A stretch of DNA of 64,000 nt from a bacterium A37T11. Lineage in GTDB: Bacteria > Bacteroidota > Bacteroidia > Sphingobacteriales > Sphingobacteriaceae. Of the stretch, positions 1-9,700 are shown piece after piece. The notes below the pieces were generated by a model. It made no database searches, was not told where the DNA came from, and saw nothing but the letters and a program-made list of their open reading frames with translations. Numbering within the stretch: the stretch's first letter is position 1; each line of letters opens with the position of its first letter. The stretch is taken from positions 33,711 through 97,710 of the forward strand of contig FOBR01000023.1 in NCBI GenBank assembly GCA_900109895.1. Direction: 5' to 3'. Both the position numbers and the translations under genes were made by a program.

Positions 1-43
1 TCATTTATCGCGAAAATCGCACTATTAGATAGCATAGCCACAC

Positions 44-1210
44 CTACAGCAGCGCTGCCGCACACCAAATCACTGGTGCCTGTCCGTGCAAGTCTCCGAT
101 GATGCGTTTACGGTTTAGGTAATGGTTCCGGTCATCTTTAATGTTGGTTCCTTCACATACGTCGATAAGCTCGTCCTGAACATTAATATAAGTGACCAGC
201 TTAAGCCAAGCCTTTCGCGCAGCTATACCATATATTTTTTTATCCAACCATCCGTTCTTTACTCCGGTAACGAACGCGTAGGTGAACATGGCCGACCCCG
301 AAGTCTCATTCCAAGCTGTCGGATCATCAATCAGCTGGTGCCACATTCCGTCAGTTCCCTGGTATTGTTTTAACGTTTTCATCATTTTCAGATAGGCCTG
401 CATAATGGTTTTGCGCTGTGGATGGTTTCTAGGCAATATACGCAGCAGCTCTGCCATACCAACGGCCATCCAACCATTACCCCGGCACCAAAAATAATGG
501 GCCGTTGGGGCATGAAAGAACAATCCATTAGGCTGTTGGATCTCTTTGAGATATAATACCATTTCTTGCGCAGCACGATCCAGGTACTTTGGATCTTTTG
601 TAGCGCGATAAGCTTGGGACTGGATGGCCGTTATCATAAACATGTCATCAATCCAAATGCGTGTTTGCCAGGAATACCCTTTATCTGCCCAGGCTTTTTC
701 TTCGGGTTTTGTATTTACTGGCAATGTCCATTGCGCATCAGCATATTGTAGCCCTAATTGCAGGTATTCACGATTATGGGTTTGAATATATAGTTCAAGC
801 GGAACAGCGCCAAAAACTGTATTATCCACATGATTAGGTACGGGCAATAATGTTTTTTCACTATTGAACAGTGGCTGGAAACGCCTTTCTAATTGTCCAG
901 CCAATTCCTGATTTCCGTTTTTTTGCACAAACCAGAGGCTTCCAAGCCACGCACAAACATCCGGGTAAGTAATTTGCGTCGGGGGCTTTATCGGGTGGGT
1001 ATTGCCGTATTGAGAATGTGGGGTGGCCAGAAATTTTTTGACTAATCGAGTACCAATTTCTGAAGGTTGCGACCCAACAGGAAATTGGTTAAGGTCGCTA
1101 TTCTGCGAATAACCATATTGAAAAGATAGCATCCATACCAAAATCAAACCAACGTATTTTATAAAAGTTATGCCAGCCTTGATAATACTCGTTTTTTTGC
1201 TGATTTTCAT
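44..1210 (-). CDS. GH88/GH105 unsaturated uronyl hydrolase
   Basis: Predicted glycoside hydrolase of the GH88/GH105 (YteR-like) type, which removes the unsaturated uronic acid that polysaccharide lyases leave on oligosaccharide ends, as in rhamnogalacturonan or ulvan breakdown. It has 388 residues from the chosen ATG. An N-terminal hydrophobic segment ending near YSQ (residues 17-36) suggests export. Family motifs seen are WIDDMFM (186-192), which carries the candidate catalytic Asp, and WCRGNGW (241-247). An upstream in-frame ATG at 1261 would overlap the susD stop, and the ATG at 1210 sits right before the signal segment, so I prefer 1210. It is the last gene of the sigma-FecR-SusC-SusD locus, 22 bp after susD, and is the only carbohydrate-cleaving enzyme seen in that locus. 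The exact substrate cannot be read from the sequence. Confidence 0.85.
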   Translation of the reverse strand: MKISKKTSIIKAGITFIKYVGLILVWMLSFQYGYSQNSDLNQFPVGSQPSEIGTRLVKKFLATPHSQYGNTHPIKPPTQITYPDVCAWLGSLWFVQKNGNQELAGQLERRFQPLFNSEKTLLPVPNHVDNTVFGAVPLELYIQTHNREYLQLGLQYADAQWTLPVNTKPEEKAWADKGYSWQTRIWIDDMFMITAIQSQAYRATKDPKYLDRAAQEMVLYLKEIQQPNGLFFHAPTAHYFWCRGNGWMAVGMAELLRILPRNHPQRKTIMQAYLKMMKTLKQYQGTDGMWHQLIDDPTAWNETSGSAMFTYAFVTGVKNGWLDKKIYGIAARKAWLKLVTYINVQDELIDVCEGTNIKDDRNHYLNRKRIIGDLHGQAPVIWCAAALL

Positions 1211-1232
1211 ATTTCTTAAATTAATCGCTCTT

Positions 1233-2939
1233 TTAAAAATATCCCTCGTTTTGCTCCTCATTGATGAGTCCTTGCGGATTCAGCCTATCAATATGTTGCT
1301 GGGGAATTGGCCTATATTTATGAAAGGTTTTTAAATTTACAGCGTCAGGATTTGCTGTTTTTACGTATTCTTCTAGTTTTTCGCATCTAACTAAATCCTC
1401 CCAGCGATTCGTTTCACCCAAGAGTTCCCGACCACGTTCAGCAAGCATAAAATCGACAAACGATGTTTTTAAATCTGAAGGTGTCACTGCAATTTCACCA
1501 TACGAATTTTTTAGATCACCATAGGCACCGCCTTCGGCTTTCCAAAACTGGGGCATTTTTTCTTCCCCATCGTGCCAAGCTGCTCTTTTTCGAATTTCAT
1601 TGATATAATTTGCTGCTAATTCATAGTCTCCCTTACGCCCTGCAGCCTCTGCAGCAATTAAATACGTTTCGCCCAGGCGCATGCGAACCCATTCCCTGCC
1701 ACCCTTTGCTTCATTAACCGAAGCTCTCTTAGGATCTAGATATTTAAGAAGATTTGGAAAATACCGGTTATTTTGAGTGGGATCAGATTTATTCCATACG
1801 AACGTTTTATACACATGATTTCCCATAACAGCATTTAAACTATAATAAATGGAGGTATCTCCAATAGCTATATTGCTTGCAGCTCGGTTAGCATAATAAG
1901 TCCATTTAAAACTTTTATAAAACCTTGAATCGTTTTTGCGGTCATACAGCTCAAACATGGTTTTATTCGTCGCACGGTGTCTACGAAATGGACGATCGTT
2001 CGCTAAATCGCGCATCATACCAGGTTGGTCTTCGTACCATGACCCCCAATACATGTGAAAAGCGTTTCCATCACCATTAAATACCAAATCATAGGTAAAT
2101 TGTACTGAAAAAATTACCTCATTGTTCCCTTGATTATTAATATCCCATAGATCGGAAAAATTTGGCTGCAATGTAAATTTGCCACTTTTTAGAACCTCTT
2201 CTGAATAAAACAAAGCACTGTCAATGTCGGTTGACTGTTGCCCCCTTTGATCATCTACGGCACTACCTCTGGTTAAATAAACTTTAGCTAATAAATGTGC
2301 GGCAGCATAACGACTTGCTCTTCCAGTCGCATTGGCATTTTCAGGAAGTTTGTCTACAGCAAAACGAAGATCTGTAATGATCTGTTTATATACAGCTGGA
2401 ATAGGGGCTCTTTTATAATCCGTCCGAGCCTCAAATGCCACATCCAATACCAACGGGATACTCCCAAACTGTTGCACGAGGTCAAAGTAAAAAAGTGCTC
2501 TTCCAAAAGACATTTCGGCAATGGCTGCGTCTTTTTGCTCTCCGGAAAGTTCGGAAGACGCTGATACTTGTTGAATCACCAAATTTGCAGTACCAATTGC
2601 TTTATAGTGATTTTCCCAAAGTCCGTACAGCACCGCAGCATCCGGATTTAGCTGACTACCATATTGATTAAATGCAGCACCATAAGGTCCAGGATCCTCC
2701 CCTTGCGTAAAAAGATCTGTCCCATATTCTGTCAAAACATTAAACCTTTCATCGCCCGCACCCCATCGCATGTATGAATATACTGCCGTCGTTGCTGACT
2801 CTACCCCTTGCTTTGTGCTATAAAAATCAGGATCCAATCTCGGAGGATTCTTTTCCTCAAGGTAAGATTGACATGCTCCAATGAACAAGAAGCATATGCC
2901 TATTACTAAGGATGTGATATATTTATTTATTATTTTCAT
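1233..2939 (-). CDS. SusD/RagB-family outer-membrane nutrient-binding lipoprotein
   Basis: Surface glycan-binding partner of the adjacent SusC transporter; SusD proteins act as a lid over the SusC barrel. It has 568 residues. The N-terminus is a lipoprotein signal with the lipobox Cys at residue 23 (FIGAC), followed by the family-typical YLEE and a helical TPR-like N-terminal part. The C-terminal region has the usual GRELLGETNRWEDLVR segment and ends in a short aromatic tail (GYF). The gene starts 16 bp after the susC stop, so the two are surely co-transcribed. The ligand is unknown; the neighbouring GH88/GH105 gene suggests a uronic-acid-containing glycan. Confidence 0.93.
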   Translation of the reverse strand: MKIINKYITSLVIGICFLFIGACQSYLEEKNPPRLDPDFYSTKQGVESATTAVYSYMRWGAGDERFNVLTEYGTDLFTQGEDPGPYGAAFNQYGSQLNPDAAVLYGLWENHYKAIGTANLVIQQVSASSELSGEQKDAAIAEMSFGRALFYFDLVQQFGSIPLVLDVAFEARTDYKRAPIPAVYKQIITDLRFAVDKLPENANATGRASRYAAAHLLAKVYLTRGSAVDDQRGQQSTDIDSALFYSEEVLKSGKFTLQPNFSDLWDINNQGNNEVIFSVQFTYDLVFNGDGNAFHMYWGSWYEDQPGMMRDLANDRPFRRHRATNKTMFELYDRKNDSRFYKSFKWTYYANRAASNIAIGDTSIYYSLNAVMGNHVYKTFVWNKSDPTQNNRYFPNLLKYLDPKRASVNEAKGGREWVRMRLGETYLIAAEAAGRKGDYELAANYINEIRKRAAWHDGEEKMPQFWKAEGGAYGDLKNSYGEIAVTPSDLKTSFVDFMLAERGRELLGETNRWEDLVRCEKLEEYVKTANPDAVNLKTFHKYRPIPQQHIDRLNPQGLINEEQNEGYF

Positions 2940-2955
2940 GTTATTCCAATAAAAA

Positions 2956-5900
2956 TTAAAAACTTAAATTTACACCCAATAGCCAGGAACGTACACTTGG
3001 TGCAGCCCAGCCAACAGATCCTTCCGGATCGACACCAGAATAGCCTGTCCAAAGAAAGGGATTTTGCGCGGTTACATAGATGCGAAGTTGCTTAATAGTT
3101 GTTGCATTAATCTTTGGAAGTGTATACCCCAATGATAAGGTCCTTATTCTTACGAAATCTGCTTTTTCATAATATAATGTATTCCTGTAGTCTACATTAT
3201 CTATTCCTTCTATCGGTCGCGGAAAATCATTTGTAGGATTTTCGGGTGTCCAATAATTTAGTTTTACCCCACTGTTACGATGAGCCTGATTGAGGTATTC
3301 AATGTTATTTTCAAGCATTGATCCAAAACTTCCGTATAGAAAAACATTTAAGTCCAACTGCTTATATCGAAAATTATTTACCAAACTACCAATGTATTTA
3401 GGCCTTGCCTGCCCTTGTATAACTCTGTCTTCCGATGAGATGGTATAATCCCCATTGTCATATAACCGAATAGATCCAGGCTTAAAATTACTACCATTGG
3501 CGTTGAATTTAGCCATCTCATCCAATTCCTGCGGCGTATTTTGCCAAATACCTACTTTTTTATAATCGAAAGATACATTAATAGGATTGCCTATAAACCA
3601 TTTATTCCCGGGATCGTCTTCTTTGCCGTTATAGAGTTCTACGATCTCTTCTTTATTCGTATAAAACATCCAATCAGTTGTCCATTGAAAGTTTTTCCCT
3701 TTCACATTTATGGTGTTTAAACTAAGTTCAATCCCTTTATTTCTAGTTTTTCCTACATTTGATTTAACTGTACTGAAGCCTGAAACAACTGGCAGCTGTC
3801 TATCAATCAATAAATCTGATGTATTTTGCACATAAAAATCGATAGAACCACTAATGCGGTTATTTAAAATAGCAAAATCAACACCTGCATTCCATTGTCC
3901 CGTAGTTTCCCAGGAAAGATTTGGGTTAGGCAGAATATCCGGAGCATAACCAATTGCCTGTTCATCGCCAAAATTATAATATTTGGAAATAAGGGTTCCT
4001 TTAGTTTGATAGGGTGACACCTCTGAACTTGCTGTAGTTCCAAATCCTACCCGAAGTTTGAGGTCGTTAAAAAGATTTACGTTTTTCAAAAAGTTTTCTT
4101 CTTTTAATCGCCAAGCAAATGCCGCTGCAGGAAAGAGCACCCATTTATGACTGTCTGCAAGGCGGGAAGCGCCATCATAGCGGGCGGAGACTGTCAATAG
4201 ATATTTACTTTTATAATTGTAATTGATTCTTCCCATAAATGAAGCAATGTTCCATTGTTGTTTATTACTCACAATAGCTCCGGGAGTCAATCCAGATCCG
4301 ACGTTATAATAAAGTAATTGGTCTGAGGGGATGTCTTCAACCGGTATGCCATTGCTCTCTACTAAATTTTGTTGGATAGATTGCAACAAAGTTACTCCCA
4401 GGGTATGATCACCCATTTCCTTATCATAAAACAACAAATTCTCCCAAGTATACATGAAGCGGTTTTCTGTAGCATTTTTGGCATAATTTGGCTGTCCATT
4501 ACGAGCGTCACTTGATCTAAACTCATAATCCTGCAGTGCGTTCATATCTAACCCAAAGTTCGATCTGAAACGAAGTCCTTCTACAGGCAGTTTTGCTTCA
4601 CCATAATAACTACCAAAAAAATGATTGGTTTTTAATGGTATAGATTCTGCTCCGTCCACAAGCCGCGTCAACGGATTCCAATATTGGTCATCTGTCCCTG
4701 AAACCCGCAAAAGCAATTTTCCATTGTCGTCGTAATACCTCCCAACAGGTATGACTCTCCAATTTCCTTGCATCCCGCTTCCCCGATCCTGGAGAGAATG
4801 GGAAAACATCGTTTGTCCGCCTAATTTAATGGCTTTATTGAGTTGGTGATCGAGGTTCATACGGATTGTATACCGCTCATAATCTTCATCTTTGTAAACT
4901 CCATCGTTTTTGTTATAGCTTCCTCCAAAAAGAAATTTGGTTTCTTTATTGCCACCACGTATGCTGAGCTGATGGTCTGTTAGCATCCCTGTTCGTTCTA
5001 CAGCCTCCCACCATTTACTGTCGTTTCTTACGCGGGAAGGATCATAGTTCCCATTCTCATCATATCCCATATGAATGGACTCCAGTGTATAAGGGTCATT
5101 TCTGAATGTGGGTATAGTTTGATCTTCAACCCAGTTTGGAACGGTCGATTTATATTTCCCGGTAGCTCTATAAGCCTCCCGCACCGTTTCAGCAAATTCT
5201 GCACCGTCCATATAATTCAACTGACGTAATATGGTTTGCGGACCATAATAGGCATTATAATCAACTTGTGTTTTTCCATCAACACCTTTTTTTGTCGTGA
5301 TCATAATAACGCCATTTGAGCCTCTGGCGCCATATATGGCCGTTGCCGATGCATCTTTTAATACATCCATTGAGGCTATATCATTCGGGCTAACCTGATC
5401 CATGCCTCCAGTTATAGGAATTCCGTCAACTACGTATAGGGGATCACTGCTCGCACTAATTGACCGCTTTCCGCGTATGAGTACTGAAGGGCTGGAACCC
5501 GGCTTATAACTACTTTGTGAAACAAGAACCCCACCAACCCTTCCTTGAAGAGCTTGAGCAGCAGTTGTTGCGGGCACCTGATTAATCTTTTCAGCACTGA
5601 CTGATCCTATTGCGCCAGTAAGATCGCTCCGTTTTTGCGTACCATATCCTACCACAACGACCTCATCCATTTCGTTTATACTCTGCTTTAGCACCACGTT
5701 TATAACCGGTTGTGAAGCGACACTAATTTCAAGGGAAATATATCCAATATTTGAAAACTGCAGCACATTAGCCTGTTGTCCTAAATTTAGTTTATAATTG
5801 CCATTTTGGTCGGTTATTGTGCTTCCATCTCCGTTTTTTAGTTTTACTGTTGCGCCTGCTATTGGATTTCCATCCTCATCTTTCACATTTCCGATTACTG

Positions 5901-6297
5901 ATTTTTGCTGCAGATTTATATAATTTTTATTCCTCCGTTCTTTAATGACTACCGTCTCGTTTCCGCCATATAAAAACTCAAATTTATCTGTATCAAAACA
6001 CGTTTCCAAAGTTGTTTGCAATGATTCGTCTGTGAGCTTTAAAGTGATTGGTCTTAATCTTGCCAATAAATCCGCATCGGCTATAAAATTATAACCCGTT
6101 TGTTTCGTTAACTGATATAGAACGTCCTTTACCGGAGCCTTTTTTACATTAATTGTTACCCGCTGGGCAAAACTATGTGCAGAAACCTGTAAAAATGAAG
6201 CTGTTAATAGGATAATAGTAATCTTCATCGTGAGTACATAATTAATCGGGCAATAATATGGCTTCCCGCAGAGCCATGCAAAATATTTTTTATACAT
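2956..6297 (-). CDS. SusC/RagA-family TonB-dependent transporter with STN domain
   Basis: Outer-membrane TonB-dependent importer for oligosaccharides or similar ligands, paired with the following SusD. It has 1113 residues from the ATG at 6297. Domain order: signal segment (about 24-44), STN signalling domain (46-116), CarboxypepD_reg-like repeat (134-205), DEVVVVGYG-type TonB-box/plug entry (211-219), plug, then the long beta-barrel ending in the usual aromatic residue (LSF). An ATG 17 codons further up is possible, but the second STN-type SusC in this window begins with the same MYK start pattern, which supports 6297. The STN domain is the part that contacts FecR anti-sigma factors, and a FecR/ECF pair lies immediately upstream, so this transporter probably also works as the sensor for its own operon. 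Confidence 0.93.
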   Translation of the reverse strand: MYKKYFAWLCGKPYYCPINYVLTMKITIILLTASFLQVSAHSFAQRVTINVKKAPVKDVLYQLTKQTGYNFIADADLLARLRPITLKLTDESLQTTLETCFDTDKFEFLYGGNETVVIKERRNKNYINLQQKSVIGNVKDEDGNPIAGATVKLKNGDGSTITDQNGNYKLNLGQQANVLQFSNIGYISLEISVASQPVINVVLKQSINEMDEVVVVGYGTQKRSDLTGAIGSVSAEKINQVPATTAAQALQGRVGGVLVSQSSYKPGSSPSVLIRGKRSISASSDPLYVVDGIPITGGMDQVSPNDIASMDVLKDASATAIYGARGSNGVIMITTKKGVDGKTQVDYNAYYGPQTILRQLNYMDGAEFAETVREAYRATGKYKSTVPNWVEDQTIPTFRNDPYTLESIHMGYDENGNYDPSRVRNDSKWWEAVERTGMLTDHQLSIRGGNKETKFLFGGSYNKNDGVYKDEDYERYTIRMNLDHQLNKAIKLGGQTMFSHSLQDRGSGMQGNWRVIPVGRYYDDNGKLLLRVSGTDDQYWNPLTRLVDGAESIPLKTNHFFGSYYGEAKLPVEGLRFRSNFGLDMNALQDYEFRSSDARNGQPNYAKNATENRFMYTWENLLFYDKEMGDHTLGVTLLQSIQQNLVESNGIPVEDIPSDQLLYYNVGSGLTPGAIVSNKQQWNIASFMGRINYNYKSKYLLTVSARYDGASRLADSHKWVLFPAAAFAWRLKEENFLKNVNLFNDLKLRVGFGTTASSEVSPYQTKGTLISKYYNFGDEQAIGYAPDILPNPNLSWETTGQWNAGVDFAILNNRISGSIDFYVQNTSDLLIDRQLPVVSGFSTVKSNVGKTRNKGIELSLNTINVKGKNFQWTTDWMFYTNKEEIVELYNGKEDDPGNKWFIGNPINVSFDYKKVGIWQNTPQELDEMAKFNANGSNFKPGSIRLYDNGDYTISSEDRVIQGQARPKYIGSLVNNFRYKQLDLNVFLYGSFGSMLENNIEYLNQAHRNSGVKLNYWTPENPTNDFPRPIEGIDNVDYRNTLYYEKADFVRIRTLSLGYTLPKINATTIKQLRIYVTAQNPFLWTGYSGVDPEGSVGWAAPSVRSWLLGVNLSF

Positions 6298-6349
6298 TTG
6301 AATTGGGTTTATATAGTTAGTTGTCCTTCTAATTAATATTAATCCCAAA

Positions 6350-6400
6350 GGCTATCTGATAGCCGAATATTCGGGAGTGCGGTCAACATTCCTGAATATT
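6350..6400 (-). repeat. Two inverted repeats in the fecR-susC leader
   Basis: Two potential hairpins lie between fecR and the STN-type susC. One is GGCTATC-T-GATAGCC at 6350-6364, a perfect 7-bp repeat. The other is an AATATTCGGG / CCTGAATATT pair at 6366-6400 with one G-T wobble. They could act as an attenuator, processing site or regulator site that separates the expression of regulators and transporter. No clear U-tract follows in the susC direction. Confidence 0.5.
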
Positions 6401-6421
6401 TTTTTGGGTTTTGTTTGCATT

Positions 6422-7624
6422 TTATGTGCCCATTACAAAAACCTTTTTTGGTTTGTTTGTACCATTATCTTCTATCTTAAACTTTACAGCACCTGTTAAT
6501 TCAATGTTTTTCAATAGGTTTTTTAGTGTTTTATGGCGCGAATAATTCCCTTGAAATTTTACATGGTCCACATTACCTTCAAATAGTACCTCTATATTAT
6601 ACCAACGCGCCAAACGTTTCATCATGCTTTTAATTCCTTCATCGTTGAACACAAACAGACCTTCCTTCCATGCCATAATCTCGTTTAGATCGACGTTGCT
6701 AAGCAAAATTTTATCGACATCGGCCCGCACAATGGATTGTTGTCCTGGTTTCAACAAGGCTGGTGTTGCTGCCTTTTCACCTTGACCAATCTTCCACACG
6801 CGTACGCTTCCATTTAATAAAGTGGTTTTAAAACAGCCATCGTCCCGATAAGAAGCTACATTAAAAGAAGTGCCCAGCACTTCAACCTCCTGAGAGGTTG
6901 ATTTTACTATAAAAGGCCAATTCTTAGCTTGGGCTACTTCGAAAAAAGCTTCCCCTTCCAACTCAACCTCTCTTGGGCTATCTTTACTAAAATGGGCAGG
7001 ATACCTTAAAATAGAGGATGCATTGATCCGTACCTTTGTTCCATCTTCTAACAAAAGCTGATATTCACCCCCTAGTGGCGTTTCGAGTTTCAGAAAGCCT
7101 AAGCCCTTCCTATCCACATTATTTAATAATTGGGTCCCGTCTTCATAGGTAATTTGGTCTCCTTTAACCATGAGGCCATTCTTCTCTGAATCCAAATTTA
7201 CTGGGGTACCGTTTGCCAATGTTAGTATGGCCGTGCCGCTTCCAGGCTTCACATCCAACGTATCATGAACAATCACAGCTGCCAGTGGAGCAACTGTTAT
7301 CGAAGCCTTATGTCCATACCATAAAAAAAAGCCAAAGGATAATAGGATGGCAACGGCAACTGCTATCCGTAAAAATGGAAAATTCCTAGGATAAGTACGT
7401 TGAGGTTGGTCTATAATGTTTTCTATCAAATGCACCGCTCTTTCTGAATTAAGGTCGGTAAATTTGCTTTCGTCCAAATGCACCCACACCTCGTCCAATA
7501 ATTCCTTTAACTGCTCCTCCCCTTCCAATCTAGTTAAAGCACGCTTAAATTCGGCCTCTTCTGCGGTCGTACACTTGTCGGTTATATATTGTTTAAATAA
7601 ATAGCTAATTCGGTCTTTATCCAT
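6422..7624 (-). CDS. FecR-family anti-sigma factor
   Basis: Inner-membrane anti-sigma factor that holds the adjacent ECF sigma factor until the STN domain of the TonB-dependent transporter signals. It has 400 residues. Layout: cytosolic N-terminal helical domain (1-85), one transmembrane segment (about 86-105), then periplasmic FecR domain with the typical TPLGGEY, RYPAHF and EGEAFFEV segments (about 185-270), and a C-terminal DUF4974-like domain with ARWYNIEV (about 340). It lies 80 bp downstream of the sigma gene and 124 bp upstream of susC, the standard FecI-FecR-SusC order. Nothing unusual in the sequence. Confidence 0.92.
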   Translation of the reverse strand: MDKDRISYLFKQYITDKCTTAEEAEFKRALTRLEGEEQLKELLDEVWVHLDESKFTDLNSERAVHLIENIIDQPQRTYPRNFPFLRIAVAVAILLSFGFFLWYGHKASITVAPLAAVIVHDTLDVKPGSGTAILTLANGTPVNLDSEKNGLMVKGDQITYEDGTQLLNNVDRKGLGFLKLETPLGGEYQLLLEDGTKVRINASSILRYPAHFSKDSPREVELEGEAFFEVAQAKNWPFIVKSTSQEVEVLGTSFNVASYRDDGCFKTTLLNGSVRVWKIGQGEKAATPALLKPGQQSIVRADVDKILLSNVDLNEIMAWKEGLFVFNDEGIKSMMKRLARWYNIEVLFEGNVDHVKFQGNYSRHKTLKNLLKNIELTGAVKFKIEDNGTNKPKKVFVMGT

Positions 7625-7704
7625 TGGTCATTTTAAAGCGGCTATAATAAGCCCCTTTATTGAATAGACCCTTGAAAATTGGAAAAGGAGTAATGCCGGA
7701 TAAA

Positions 7705-8310
7705 TTATTTTTTAATCAGGATCTGAATCAGAATGATCCACATCACGATGTCGGTATTTTTACGCAGATAGGTTCTTACAAAACGTAGGGCAAGCTGCAT
7801 ATGAGTTTTCACTGTTAATTTGGAAACGGCCATCCGTTCAGCTGCTTCTTCGTATTTTAAACCTTCTTCGCGGCATAATTGATAGGCTAGTTTTTGCTGG
7901 GCTGGAAGTTTATTGATGGCCTCATTGAGCAACTGTTGGGTTTCTTTGAGCTGAATATGCTCTTCGGTTTCATGATGGCCTTCATTCCAGTTGCAAAACA
8001 TCTCTTTATTTACCTTTGCTTCCAATTGTTTTCTGCGAAGTACTTTTAAAGTATAATTTCGGGTCACCACGCGTAAATAACTATCAAGGTCGGCTATTTC
8101 CCTGTTTTGCTCTTGCTGCCACAATTTAAGGAAAACTTCGTGAAGGATGTCCTCGGCCAGGTCTTCTGATTTGATGATTTTTAAAGCATAGGTATACACT
8201 TTTTTACGGTAACGATCATAAATAATCCGGAATGCTTTTTCATTACCAGCTGCAATTCCGTCCAAGAGTTCCTGATCGTTATGGATAAATATCTTTTCTT
8301 TAGGCTCCAT
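7705..8310 (-). CDS. ECF sigma-70 factor (FecI-like, Bacteroidota type) with hydrophobic C-tail
   Basis: Predicted extracytoplasmic-function sigma factor directing RNA polymerase to the downstream susCD operon. It has 201 residues from the ATG at 8310. Region sigma-2 covers about 27-95 (AGNEKAFRIIYDRY, EDILHEVFLKLW) and sigma-4 covers about 128-180, with the helix-turn-helix KYEEAAERMAVSKLTVKTH. The last 14 residues (VMWIILIQILIK) are strongly hydrophobic, as in many Bacteroidota sigma factors of this group, and may touch the membrane. A GTG at 8343 would add 11 residues that the family lacks, so I chose the ATG. The partner is the FecR product encoded next. Confidence 0.9.
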   Translation of the reverse strand: MEPKEKIFIHNDQELLDGIAAGNEKAFRIIYDRYRKKVYTYALKIIKSEDLAEDILHEVFLKLWQQEQNREIADLDSYLRVVTRNYTLKVLRRKQLEAKVNKEMFCNWNEGHHETEEHIQLKETQQLLNEAINKLPAQQKLAYQLCREEGLKYEEAAERMAVSKLTVKTHMQLALRFVRTYLRKNTDIVMWIILIQILIKK

Positions 8311-8363
8311 TCTACCATTGGTTACATAGTTTGTTCCCGACACAGAAGCATCGATTACCAGTG

Positions 8364-8371
8364 CAAACCTA
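8364..8371 (-). promoter_or_regulatory. Candidate -7 element (TAGGTTTG) for the ECF sigma gene
   Basis: TAGGTTTG fits the Bacteroidota -7 consensus TAnnTTTG. It lies about 55 bp before the chosen ATG of the sigma gene, in a 75-bp gap after the NIPSNAP gene. No good -33 TTG was found at the usual distance, so support is from the -7 box only. Confidence 0.45.
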
Positions 8372-8418
8372 ACTAATTATTTTTCATTTTTTTATTTTTT
8401 TATTAGGCAGGGATATAT

Positions 8419-9198
8419 TTAAATATCCGAATACTCCACCGGGTACAAAAACTTCGTATCGTTACGTGACACATTATGCTGGTACTCGGGTTTGACAGAG
8501 AGTTCTTTCCAGTAGGCATCGTTATTAAAAGATTCCCAATGTTTGTCTCGTTCGGCTTTATTTTCAAAGGTGGTCAAATACATCAGGTTGGGCATGCGGC
8601 TGCCCGAAATGACCTCGGCATAAAAAACCGCATTAAATCCGAGCCGCTTGAACAGGCCTACTTCATCGCCTTTGTCAAACATGGTCACTTTATTTTGGTG
8701 CAATTTTTCGGTTGGCCCCTCGTAGCTTCTTAGCTCATACACTCGCTGAGCTTTGGGAGAACGCAAATTGGGAAGTTCAAAATGGGGATTTTGTGGAAAA
8801 GCGGTCAATAAAATCGATTCGATGCGCTCGTAAGGGGGCTCGATATACGAGGCATCCAGGTATTCCTTGCCATCGCTGGCATAAATGGCATCCTTTTCCA
8901 ACTGCTGGTCCAGCCCGAAAAAGGCTTCAGGTGATGCAAAGGGAACGAATACATAGATAAGCAATTGCTCTGCTGTTGGCCCGCCGGGAACGACAACGGG
9001 CTTGAAAACCCCCACTTTTTCAATACCTGCACGGTGAAGTGCCGGTAAGTAGGCCTTTTCTAAAAAGGCATCGGTCGTGGCTTCTTGACGGGCATTTTTG
9101 AAATGATATACTTTGATCTGATAGAAGTCTCCTTGTGCAGCTCGACCAGTTAAGCTGTAGATCGAAAAAAATGCCAGTAATAGGTACCTAAATATCAT
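8419..9198 (-). CDS. Secreted NIPSNAP-family protein
   Basis: A 259-residue protein with an N-terminal signal peptide (about 1-21, ending near GRAA) and two NIPSNAP-like ferredoxin-fold repeats. The first starts at YQIKVYHF (about residue 26) and the second at RVYELRSYEG (about residue 153). NIPSNAP proteins are dimeric alpha-beta barrel relatives with no firm general function; in Bacteroidota they are often found beside oxidoreductases and sugar-catabolic genes. It is the last gene of the operon that starts at 15169, 20 bp after the VOC gene. It may bind a small metabolite in the periplasm, but no active site can be named. Confidence 0.8.
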   Translation of the reverse strand: MIFRYLLLAFFSIYSLTGRAAQGDFYQIKVYHFKNARQEATTDAFLEKAYLPALHRAGIEKVGVFKPVVVPGGPTAEQLLIYVFVPFASPEAFFGLDQQLEKDAIYASDGKEYLDASYIEPPYERIESILLTAFPQNPHFELPNLRSPKAQRVYELRSYEGPTEKLHQNKVTMFDKGDEVGLFKRLGFNAVFYAEVISGSRMPNLMYLTTFENKAERDKHWESFNNDAYWKELSVKPEYQHNVSRNDTKFLYPVEYSDI

Positions 9199-9218
9199 TG
9201 TATGTATTTTACTTCTGG

Positions 9219-9644
9219 TTATTTAGTTTTATCAGAATATCCTGTTCGTTCAACTATTTGAAGCATATTACCTTCCGGATCCTGAAAAGTGCGCAATAGT
9301 CCGCCACCAATAGCTTCTATAACTTCCCCTCCCCAAACCACCTTTTGTTGATCTAGGTAAGCAATGGCCTCATCCAAATTTTCTACGCGCAAAGCTAGAT
9401 GCGACCAACCCGGTGTCCAAGTAGTACGTTCAAGCCTAACGGTTTCATCTTTTGGCATCACCTCCAGCAAACTTCCATCAGGAGCTCGTAGGATAAAGAC
9501 GGGCTTATCATTACTAAAATATTTCCGGTAGCCCAAAACATCACAATACCAATCGGCCAGGTTTTCAGGATCATCTGCGGCTAAAGCCGGATGATCAATG
9601 CCAGTAAGGCCAAGTTTTTGTATGCGTATGCTATCTACATTCAT
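9219..9644 (-). CDS. VOC-superfamily (glyoxalase/dioxygenase-like) protein
   Basis: A 141-residue cytosolic protein with two beta-alpha-beta-beta-beta modules. The first carries GIDHPALAADDPENLADWY and LLEVMP; the second carries WSHLALRVENLDEAI and DPEGNMLQIVER. His in each module start and Glu in each end strand (LLEV, LQIVE) match the usual metal ligands of vicinal-oxygen-chelate enzymes. It is close in size to glyoxalase I and lactoylglutathione-lyase-like proteins, but the substrate is not determined. A TAnnTTTG box 24 bp upstream suggests it and the NIPSNAP gene may also have their own promoter, besides read-through from the MFS gene 56 bp away. Confidence 0.82.
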   Translation of the reverse strand: MNVDSIRIQKLGLTGIDHPALAADDPENLADWYCDVLGYRKYFSNDKPVFILRAPDGSLLEVMPKDETVRLERTTWTPGWSHLALRVENLDEAIAYLDQQKVVWGGEVIEAIGGGLLRTFQDPEGNMLQIVERTGYSDKTK

Positions 9645-9667
9645 AATTTTACTTCGTGTTTATAGCA

Positions 9668-9675
9668 CAAACATA
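9668..9675 (-). promoter_or_regulatory. Candidate -7 element (TATGTTTG) before the VOC gene
   Basis: TATGTTTG matches TAnnTTTG and lies 24 bp before the VOC start codon, in the 56-bp gap after the MFS gene. This would give a short leader. No -33 TTG at the ideal spacing was found. Confidence 0.4.
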
Positions 9676-9700
9676 CAAAAACTTGGCTTTATATGCCAGC

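Noticed and set aside
1..35. Possible start of a further minus-strand gene (MLSNSAIFAIN) after the GH88/GH105 gene
   Set aside because: Only 11 codons are visible, with no motif; cannot be told from chance.
8372..8418. Terminator after the NIPSNAP gene
   Set aside because: There is a weak CCTAAT / ATTAGG pairing but no stable stem or U-tract.
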